Source: Nemertoderma westbladi
Lineage: Eukaryota; Xenacoelomorpha; Nemertodermatida; Nemertodermatidae
Direction: 5' to 3'
Length of the DNA: 64,000 bases
Assembly: GCA_032718475.1 (NCBI GenBank)
Contig: JAUCBJ010004174.1
Location: 25,664 to 89,663 of the forward strand
Part shown: piece by piece, positions 50,301 through 62,300 of the stretch
Layout: the number at the start of each line of letters is the position of its first letter
Position numbering within the stretch: the stretch's first letter is position 1
Notes under the pieces: model-generated
The model's input: only the letters and a program-made list of their open reading frames with translations
What the model was told of the DNA's origin: nothing
Databases searched by the model: none
Position numbers and translations under genes: made by a program

Positions 50301-53300
50301 ATACCTCCACCACAGATACTCATGTTGCCACGATCTCCATAGCAATGTGTGCGAGTGTAAGCGTCGTTCCTTAGTAACGGGAGGCTCCGTGTTCGTAAGA
50401 CCCGCTCACAGTGTTCACCGTTGCGGTGCGTTTGGTGCGACGCGGAGTTGCTTCGGATTGGACAAACATTACCCGCCGGAGTGGCTGAGCTCCGGGAGGG
50501 ACAAACCGACATCGCATATCGGCGGTCGGACCAGCGCCGAAACCTGGTCCAACCTCGCCCGCAGCTGGAGTAAGCGCTCCGTCGGTGGGTTAGACCACAA
50601 GGGGGGCGCTTATACCTGGTCTAAGGGAGTCCTCGTGTTCGGTCTGGTTGTGGGGGGCGTTGCTATGGCACTGCGCACCGCTCAAGGACAACTACTGCTG
50701 GCGTTTATCGCTGGTGTCGATATTATCAAGGAGTTACAACAGTAAATATTACGGAATAGAATATAGTCAACCTAACGAATATTTACAAATTTTAGCGCAA
50801 TATAATAATGTTGGTTTTGTTTCAATCGTTGAATCTTAAAACAATTGGTTGAAATTCGGTTTCAATACAATAATGAAACACTATAGAATTCAATAAATAA
50901 ATTCGAGGTTTTCAATATTTCTACTTCTAGAAACTGCAAACCATTAAGGGGGGGGGGGGGGGGGGGGGTTGTTGGAATAAATAATTATACACTCACTTGT
51001 AACAGGGTTGACCCCCAACGACCTCGGTGAAACTAAACCTTCCCTCCTTTCCGCCAATAGGAACGCCGGTTTTGTGTTTGTATTCGCAGCACGAACTCAG
51101 TCTGGTATCCATGACGCCGTTGATGTAGCAGGCTACACTAAACGGGTAACCGAAATGTCGCATCGACGTAAAAGTAAATTCATCTGTAATTGTTAAAAAA
51201 ATTACAATTTAAATATTATGTTTATATACGTACAAACCTTTTCTACTTCAATGCTGTTTCAACACTCATGTAATAACATTTTAGAAATTCCTCCAAAAAT
51301 ATTTTAATTTCTTATTTTTGCTTTTTTAGCCGCAAAAAATTAAACTCAAGGCAATCCTAAAGGTTACTTTTTCCTTAGGGAAAAAAGTACAACTTCCTTT
51401 TCTCCCAATTTTGGGAAATATTCAGGCGAAAATGTAACAATTTATGAATAAAATCCATATTTTATGTTTAACAAATCAAATAAATAATCATTCAATAGAA
51501 ACAAAACTGAAACTATTAAAAATTTTCTGCCGCAGCAATAATTCCCTACCGTTATGTATTAAATAACTCATGAGAGTTAAGTGCAAGGCCATTGATTGAA
51601 ACCAGACACCCCAGGTCATTCAGCCCTTTAATATCTCTCCGATAGAATGTTGACAGAGAGCCCGGGGTATTACATTGTGTTACGCAGTTTAACTACCGCC
51701 ACCATTACCTATAATACATGGCGTCCATTGATTATCGAAAATGCATATAAATCTCAACACAAGCCAAGGACGAATTCGATAAATCTTACCTCCGGGGAGC
51801 AAATACTGACGGAACACGACGATGGTGTTTCCTCCGCAGTGCTGCTGCAACAAGGCCACCTCAGAGGCGTCGTCTTTGTTGAGTCCTCTGAGACCGTGGA
51901 AACGCATGGAACACTCAATGAGTGGGCCTCCAACCCGGTGCGACTTGGGCGGTTCTTGGGGGTGTAAATAGTTGGTACCCTGGGGAGTAACGGGGGGAGT
52001 TATCAGTAGTTTAACGTAGACGATGTGCCTTATCTAACAGGAGGGTTTCTTCAGAAAAATACTACAAAAAAGCGCCAAGTAAAACGTAATCACTACAACG
52101 CCAAGTAAAACGTAATCACTACAACGCCAAGTAAAACGTAATCACTACAACGCATATTTAAAAACCAAATTTAAAACTAAAACGCAATTAAAATTATTAT
52201 TTGAAGGGAATGAAATATAAATAATTTTGGTCAACCAATTTTCGAAACTTCTTATAAGAGTAGACGAGATTATAAAACAGAAATAATGATTGTAAAATGG
52301 AATACCAGATTAAAACGGAACCACATTCTTATAGTAACCCCAGAGACCACCATAATTTTTATTTATAATCAAAAAATGGTAAGTAGGATTAAAAACAAAA
52401 TCAAAAGGTCATAAATAACTTTTTATTTCCACAAAGTTTGAGTTTATTTTTTAGCGAGAAAAAGTAAAGGGAAAGATATTTTGAACTTTACTTTAATCAA
52501 TAATTTTGTTGACCAAAATAAAATTAGTGGTTAATTTCAATGCGGTAATTCCATTGATACCTCTTTTGAATTAGATCAAACGATAAACATTAACAGAACT
52601 TTTAAATTATTGTATTAAGTCATCTAAAATTATGTTTATGAAAATCTTCGCGCAGTTAATCTACTTAATTTCAACAATATTTTGCCTTAGGCAGATGCGC
52701 AGATTGCGCCCCATTTGAACTTATAACGCCACGATATGTGTTGCATGTAAAGAGTTACAATTAGTGTTTAAATGAAAGCTATAATTTATCCGTTACCATG
52801 GAAACGCGCACAATAAACCGGGTAATATATTTGAAAAATCATTGACTATAATGTAACAAAAATATGTTGGGGGTCTCAAGGGTTATTACGATATTGTATT
52901 TCCGTGTTAATAAAGTCTGCCATGTGTGCACAGTGCAAGTGTATATTATTATGGATTAATGGTATTGGGACATAAATTGAATAGGGACATAAATGCAAAT
53001 GGTATTGGGACATAAATGGAATAGGGACATAAATTGAATAGGGACATAAATGGTATTGGGACATAAATGGAATTGGGACATAAATGGTATTGGGACATAA
53101 ATGGTATTGAGACATAAATGGAACAGGGACATAAATGGAACAGGGACATAAATGGAACAGGGACATAAATGGTATTGGGACATAAATGGTATTGGGACAT
53201 AAATGGTATTGGGACATAAATGGAATTGGGACATAAATGGAATTGGGACATAAATGGAATTGGGACATAAATGGAATTGGGACATAAATGGAATAGGGAC

Positions 53301-56300
53301 ATAAATTGAATAGGGACATAAATGGTATTGGGACATAAATGGAATTGGGACATAAATGGAATAGGGACATAAATGGAATTGGGACATAAATGGAATTGGG
53401 ACATAAATGGAACAGGGACATAAATGGAATTGGGACATAAATGGAATAGGGACATAAATGGAATTGGGACATAAATGGAACAGGGACATGAATGGAATTG
53501 GGACATAAATGGAACAGGGACATAAATGGAATTGGGACATAAATGGAATTGGGACATAAATGGAATTGGGACATAAATGGAATTGGGACATAAATGGAAT
53601 AGGGACATAAATTGAATAGGGACATAAATGGTATTGGGACATAAATGGAATTGGGACATAAATGGAATAGGGACATAAATGGAATTGGGACATAAATGGA
53701 ATTGGGACATAAATGGAACAGGGACATAAATGGAATAGGGACATAAATGGAATTGGGAAATAAATGGAACAGGGACATAAATGGAATTGGGACATAAATG
53801 GAATAGGGACATAAATAGAATTGGGACATAAATGGAACAGGGACATAAATGGAATTGGGACATAAATGGTATAGGGACATAAATGGAATTGGGACATAAA
53901 TGGAACAGGGACATAAATGGAATTGGGACATAAATGGAATTGGGACATAAATGGAACAGGGACATAAATGGAATTGGGACATAAATGGAATAGGGACATA
54001 AATGGAATAGGGACATAAATAGAATTGGGACATAAATGGAATAGGGACATAAATAGAATTGGGACATAAATGGAATAGGGACATAAATAGAATTGGGACA
54101 TAAATGGAACAGGGACATAAATGGAATTGGGACATAAATGGTATAGGGACATAAATGGAATTGGGACATAAATGGAACAGGGACATAAATGGAATTGGGA
54201 CATAAATGGAATAGGGACATAAATAGAATTGGGACATAAATGGAACAGGGACATAAATGGAATTGGGACATAAATGGAATAGGGACATAAATAGAATTGG
54301 GACATAAATGGAACAGGGACATAAATGGAATTGGGACATAAATGGAATAGGGACATAAATGGAACAGGGACATAAATGGAATTGGGACATAAATGGAACA
54401 GGGACATAAATGGAATTGGGACATAAATGGTATAGGGACATAAATGGAATTGGGACATAAATGTAACAGGGACATAAATGGAATTGGGACATAAATGGAA
54501 TAGGGACATAAATAGAATTGGGACATAAATGGAATTGGGACATAAATGGAACAGGGACATAAATGGAATTGGGACATAAATGGAACAGGGACATAAATGG
54601 AATAGGGACATAAATAGAATTGGGACATAAATGGAACAGGGACATAAATGGAATTGGGACATAAATGGAACAGGGACATAAATGGAATTGGGACATAAAT
54701 GGAATAGGGACATAAATAGAATTGGGACATAAATGGAACAGGGACATAAATGGAATTGGGACATAAATGGAATTGGGACATAAATGGTATAGGGACATAA
54801 ATGGAATTGGGACATAAATGGAATTGGGACATAAATGGAATAGGGACATAAATGGAACAGGGACATAAATGGAATTGGGACATAAATGGAACAGGGACAT
54901 AAATGGAATTGGGACATAAATGGTATAGGGACATAAATGGAATTGGGACATAAATGGAACAGGGACATAAATGGAATTGGGACATAAATGGAATAGGGAC
55001 ATAAATAGAATTGGGACATAAATGGAATTGGGACATAAATGGAACAGGGACATAAATGGAATTGGGACATAAATGGAACAGGGACATAAATGGAATAGGG
55101 ACATAAATAGAATTGGGACATAAATGGAACAGGGACATAAATGGAATTGGGACATAAATGGAACAGGGACATAAATGGAATTGGGACATAAATGGAATAG
55201 GGACATAAATAGAATTGGGACATAAATGGAACAGGGACATAAATGGAACAGGGACATAAATGGAATTGGGACATAAATGGTATAGGGACATAAATGGAAT
55301 TGGGACATAAATGGAACAGGGACATAAATGGAATTTGGACATAAATGGAACAGGGACATAAATGGAATTGGGACATAAATGGAATAGGGACATAAATAGA
55401 ATTGGGACATAAATGGAATTGGGACATAAATGGAACAGGGACATAAATGGAATTGGGACATAAATGGAATAGGGACATAAATAGAATTGGGACATAAATG
55501 GAACAGGGACATAAATGGAATTGGGACATAAATGGAACAGGGACATAAATGGAATTGGGACATAAATGGAATAGGGACATAAATAGAATTGGGACATAAA
55601 TGGAACAGGGACATAAGTGGAATTGGGACATAAATGGAACAGGGACATAAATGGAATTAGGGCATAAAAGTCGTTTAATCATGTTTCAAGGAGGTTCAAA
55701 AGGAAGACCACTTCAGTAAGACCACATACCAGACACCTCATTTAGAAATATATAACCTAAATCATGAATGTTATTTTGAGTGAATTCAAACCAAAATAAT
55801 GGTTATAATGGTTGTGCAGGTATACTGGCTGTGAGATGATATCGCTCGATTAGGCTATATCAATACCCTGGGACTTCTATGTTTTGGTTGCCAATCTGCG
55901 GGCAACGATGCTCGTGTCTGTGGAGGCGCTGTATGCGGTCGTCTACGGTGGATATAGTAGCCAATAGGAAGGGACCACCAGTCTCTGGCACCACGGTTGT
56001 CTGGGTAACCACCAGGGAGGCCCTCTTTCAGTCGTCCTGGTGTGGGCATACGGAGACCAGGAGACCACTGGTGGCGAGGATTGGAATCCATTTTTTTACT
56101 CTGAATCAGATAAAACATGGAAACTGATCAGATGTCATTCAATCTAACCAAATAATTATACACTCAGAATGTCAAACAAAATTAGGTTCATTTTTTAACT
56201 CAATGATTTTGCTTGGTCGATAATTCTGTACAATAAACAATTAATATCACAATTATGTGACATAATTGTGTGATCACAATTAGGGTAATAGTCCGGCAGC

Positions 56301-59300
56301 CACAATGGTATACCGAAAATTTTTGGACGGATTCAATTTTTTTGATGTTTTGAGTTCTATAGGTCCCACTTAATGAGGAAATGGCGATTATAACATTTAT
56401 GACTTTGGGCATTTTGAAATAACGACCTAGTCGCTAAGGACCACGTAATTATCATTTAAAGCATAGCAACTGCAAACAGCATGACACAATGGACTGAAAT
56501 CTTCTACAAAGTCAATATAGTTCATTTACGAAATAATGACAATATTTTTTGTCTGATTTTTAGATCCTGTTGCTATGGAGACGGCATTCAAGTTTAGTGT
56601 TGCGATTTCAAACGCCTTTAATTATACAATTAGTTACAAAATATGCACCAAAGTTAGTTAAATTATGTTTATTTTATTAGCGTGGCCTTTCTGTAACTTT
56701 AGACAAGGTTAAGAATCTAAGTTGGGCTGATATTTATTTCCTCACCTGACATTGTTAGAGTGTTAACATAATTATTAAATATTACAAATTTCAGCGATTA
56801 TAACATTTAGCTGATGTTTCTACGGTAACTATATTTGTTATTTCCAGTTTAGCTCCTTTCTACTGTATTGTGCATCTTATTTTATTGTACCCGTATTCAT
56901 AAATCGATACCGTAAGGGATAGTACAGATAAAGTGCATAAGTACCTTAGCAAAGTAAATTAGAGTGGATTCTATTGTACAGTATATTATGTTCCTGTGTT
57001 CCAACGTACGATATATATAATAATATTTATAATATACCAAATTTTGAGTTGGGTACTACAGTACTTTTTCTTAGGTGACCATTTCGATATGGAGAATTGG
57101 GTTTGGAATTCATAACTATTGATGATCATTAGTTATGATTATTAGTTACGCCTATGATTTATCAATGAGTTAGGCATCACATTTAGTGTTTTCTTTATGG
57201 AATAGCATTTAAATGGGACTTGTTCTAGAAAATTGATATAGTCGTAGTTTCTTATACGTTGAGTCGAATTGATCATTTAATTGTCATCGGTATGTTTTTT
57301 TAATGTTTTTTTAAATGTTTTTTTTAATAATTAAAATGGTACTGTATGTTTGCGTAGTTCTCTAGAAATATAACAGTTGATGATAGCTAATCAAATTAGG
57401 AAACCTAGCAATTACTGTAAAAAATTCTAAAATGACTAGTTCGAACATTCATAAGATATTATGGGTGCCACCTGGAAAAAACAGTAAAACTATTGTATCT
57501 GGTAAAAAAAATAGCTAGTAAAATCTCAAAACTTGATCATATTTAAAAGTCAATAGATAAAATGTAGTTAACGGGCCGGAAACTACATAGTTAACGGGTC
57601 GGGACTAAAGAACTAGATTATGACATAGATATCAAGAGTTATACTAGTATTTCAAACCCGGTTTAATGCCTTGCCATTAAAAGTTTTGGCGGGGTCTGCT
57701 ATTGGTCTACATCGAGCTAAATGTATTGACCATGAGTTCCTCAAAGATGTCACTATGTAATTTGGTATTTTCCTGTTCAGTACGGTGGACTTACATTAGG
57801 GGGGATGCATACATTAATGAGTTTCATTGGATCCATAGGAAGTTTAATGGTTGAAACCGGCCTCTCCGAAGTGTATCGTGTGTATTTTGGCGGTGTTTCG
57901 AAGATGTTATCTGTGAAAAAGTTTCCACAGAACATGCGCGCTATGCGCATTTTCGCAGATAAATATTCTATATTTGTTCTATTATTACATTTTTATCTGA
58001 GGGAAAGAACAGGTATAACCAATTCAATTTTAATAAAATCCCCATTAAAAAACCGTACCGCAGTATTAGACGTGGGCGATACAGTAAAATGCATCGTGGT
58101 ATCATAGGAAATCTATTTCATGCATTATCATCATGCATTATCTGGGTGTGAAACGGTTGCGAGTATGTTTGGGATTGGCAAAGCGAAAGTCATCAAGGCT
58201 TTGGAGAAAGGACCCACTCTTACTTGTTTGGGAGATATGGAAGCACCGCAATAACAGACTTAATGGAATGTACTAACTTTATAACTGACTGGCGTGACTG
58301 CTATGGATATGACTCAGACAACATGATCCAGTCACGACAAAAGGTGTGTACAGAAAAAACAATTACCAGCTGTGCAAAGCTGCAAACAATACCACCAACC
58401 ACTGACTCCTTCTCAGAGAACGTGAAAAGAGTCCATTTGCAAGTAATGGTGTGGAAGAACTCAATGGACTATGGAACTTTTCCCAATATTTTACAGACGA
58501 TTTAAAATGCCTTGTAATGGCTCAGTAGAACTCAATAAAATTAATTCAGTATCGTTATACTTGTTTGAAAATTAATTTAATTATATTAAAAACATTTAAG
58601 GGAAAGGAGCAGGTTACAGTGACGGTGTTTTCTAACCAAAACAATAAACTATGCGTTATTTCACTTGCGGTCAATTAGCGCTGAAGATCACTATTTTCAC
58701 TTGCGGTCAAAGTGCGCCACTATCTGAAACAAGCGCCAATTATTTATATATACATTTTAAAGTAATAATTTGTTGTCAAGGTTTTAAATGCTTCCGATGT
58801 GATGTCCGCAATAAATTACTGTGGTTTCCATGAAAACGGGTATTTGTTGCTAAACATATTTCTACACAAAATTGATGTGGTGCATATTATTTAGGGAAAC
58901 ATTATTATTAATAAAGTGCACAGACGAAACAAAAAACACATGAGTGTCAGTAGGCATAGTAGTTTTTCCTTGGAAAGATAGAGCGATAGTTGTAGTGCCT
59001 TCGTTACCATAGCAACACTTCAATAGTTTCTCTAAAATTTTCATATTTTCCATCAAAATTACAACCAGTTCAAACCCATCAGTTAATCGCCATTCTGATT
59101 GCTAAGCTTTCAAAGAAATTGCTGTAGTCCATAGAAACGGGTCATTAATTCAAATTGCCCAAGGTGTCAAAGTCCATAAATCACTTTTTCATGTTAAGAG
59201 GGACCCCTAGACACCAAAACAGCCAAAAAATGTAATCCGTCCAAAAATTTTCGGTTGGGCCAAAAAGAGGTACTTGGCTGCCGGACTATAAAGGATTACA

Positions 59301-62300
59301 ATCAGAAAGGAATTATGAATTACAATTATAATTGATTATAGTTTTATAATTAACTATAATTATATGAAAATAAATAGTTAACTTTTTTAATACTATGAAT
59401 AACAATCGGTTAACAATCCATTTAGACATTCAATATAGATAATTTAAATAAATTTGTCGAATATCAACATTAGACTGCGATTACCCGAAAAGCAAAGTTA
59501 CACTCCGGAAACTTTTCGGTCACAGGATGACCCCGATAAAGAACGCGACATGTCTTCTTCTTTCGTTTACCAATTGTCTGACTCTCCTGGTGACGTTAAC
59601 CACAAAATAAAATAATTAATGTCATAAATGACCACCTTGGAAATATAGAACAGCTAGGCTCACTTAATGCATCAGCATTAGCTTAATGCATCAGCATTAG
59701 CTTAATGTATTAGCATTAGCTTAATGCATCAGCATTAGCTTAATGCATCAGCATTAGCTTAATGCATCAGCATTAGCTTAATGCATTAGCAATAGCTTAA
59801 TGCATTAGCAATAGCTTAATGCATTAGCATTAGCTTAATGCATCAGCATTAGCTTAATGCATTAGCATTAGCTTAATGCATCAGCATTAGCTTAATGCAT
59901 CAGCTTAATGCATCAGCATTAGCTTAATGCATCAGCATTAGCTTAATGCATTAGCAATAGCTTAATGCATTAGCATTAGCTTAATGCGTCAGCATTAGCT
60001 TAATGCATCAGCATTAGCTTAATGCATTAGCAATAGCTTAATGCATTAGCATTAGCTTAATGCATCAGCATTAGCTTAATGCATTAGCATTAGCTTAATG
60101 CATCAGCTTAATGCATTAGCATTAGCTTAATGCATTAGCATTAGCTTAATGCATCAGCATTAGCTTAATGCATCAGCATTAGCTTAATGCATCAGCATTA
60201 GCTTAATGCATCAGCATTAGCTTAATGCATCAGCATTAGCTTAATGCATCAGCATTAGCTTAATGCATCAGCATTAGCTTAATGCATCAGCATTAGCTTA
60301 ATGCATCAGCATTAGCTTAATGAATTAGCATTAGCTTAATGCATCAGCATTAGCTTAATGCATTACAGTCAAGTCAATGTTATAAATAATCATTGTTACT
60401 CTTACGTTGCAATGCCGCATTGCAGCTGCATTATATATAATATATATTTTTTAATGCATGGTCGCATCCAATGCTCTCGAGTAATTTTGACTGAAATTGA
60501 GCTGGGCCCATTTTATAAACAAAAAGGCGCCAAATAATGCCGCTTATCTATCCCATCATAGTAGACATGTACCGAACAACAAGAGTCCCACAAGAAATGA
60601 AAACAAATAAGTTGGTGCCAGTTCACAAGAAGGGCAACCTAACACTCTATGGTTCTTTTCGGGGAATCTCATTGATCTCGATTGCTGCAAAGCTATACAA
60701 TAGGATTCTATTAAATCGCATCAGGGATCCCATTGAGAGACTGCTCCGTGGAAATCAGAATGGGTTCCGTAAAGGTCGTGGGACCATGGAGCCCATTTTG
60801 GCACTTAGAAGGATAATTGAAGAGTTATCAAAAAAGAAAGACAGGCATCTGGCTGTTATCTTTGTTGACTTCTTCAAGGCCTTTCATTCAGTCTCTCGTT
60901 CATGTATGTTCAGCATACTTTCATTATATGGGATTCCTGATGAAATTATTGCAGCAATCAGATCAGTATACGATGGTTCGACAACATTTGTGTCTACTGT
61001 TGACGGTGACACAGAACCATTTGAAGTGTTATGGGGCGTCCTCCAAGGAGACACACTTGCACCATTCTTGTTCATTATTGTGGTTGACTATGTTCTACGC
61101 ATGTCCTTAGATCATCATAATGATGATGGGGTGATGATAACTCCACCTACTGGCTCCAGAAGTCGAGGAAATCTTACCAAGTACCTAACTGATCTAGACT
61201 TTGCTGATGACTTTTTAGGAGTACTCTCAGAATCACGAGAGGGAGCCCAACGGCTCCTCAGCTCAATAGAACATGCTGCTTCTAGTGTTGGTCTTTATAT
61301 TAACTCTAAAAAGACCAAAATTTTGACAGTTAACTTTGAAAGTCCTCAGCAAGTCTCTCATCGGATGAGCATAAGCTCAAAGGATGGTATGCTTGAGCAT
61401 GTGGACGACTTCTGTTACCTGGGATCATGGATCAAGAAGTCAGGTAAGGACCTTCGAATACGTAAGTGAAAGGCATGGGCAGTCTTGAATAGGTTTTCCA
61501 GGATTTGGAAGTCACAGAGAATTAATCGGAAACTTAAGGTCCGAGTATTCAGAGCAGCAGTAGTTCCAGTACTCCTCTATGAGAGTCCATGCTGGGCTCT
61601 AACTGCTGAGGACACCAAATCTCTGGATGGCACATTCACAAGAATGCTACGCGGGGTTCATTGTGTCAAGTATAAAGCACACATCTCAATCCAGACAAAC
61701 TAGAACAAAGTCGCCTCCGCTTTGCAGGACATTGCTTTCGCCGTGAGGACCAGCCAGTGCATAATCTTGTGCTTTGGCAGCCTCATGGAGTGAATAAGCA
61801 TGGTGTACAGCCCATGACTTTCTTGAGACGCATCTCGGCAAGGACACTGGCCTTGAAGATGCGGATGATCTAGCAAATGTCATGGGTGATAGGGAGTTGT
61901 GGCGGTGCAATTTTGTTGACAAGCCGGCACAGCATTCTTAAAAATGCAGCTACAATGCAGCATGCCGATCCTAGTAGTAGTAGTAATGTATTCCATAATT
62001 TATTTTGACTTCTAACTAATGACATACAAGTGGCACACGGGCCTTAATGAGGCCACCAAAGCATACGATACAGATCCTCGCGATGAAAGCAATGGCGGCT
62101 CCTTTCAAGTGCTAAGCTTTTGGGGATCAATCCAAAGATATGGTGGACTCAGCAGTTAGAGCCCAGCACAGACTCCCATATACGAGCACTGGTTCTACTG
62201 TCTGTACTGCAGCTCTAAATAATTGAACTTTGTGTGAATGGGATGAGCACAAATGGCAGTGTATCCACTCAGTAAATTATTGGTAGTAACGGTAGGGAAG

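Noticed and set aside
52876-55682. Three long minus-strand frames of about 900 codons each
   Set aside because: They are translations of the 17-bp satellite in its three phases; no start, domain or splice context supports a gene.
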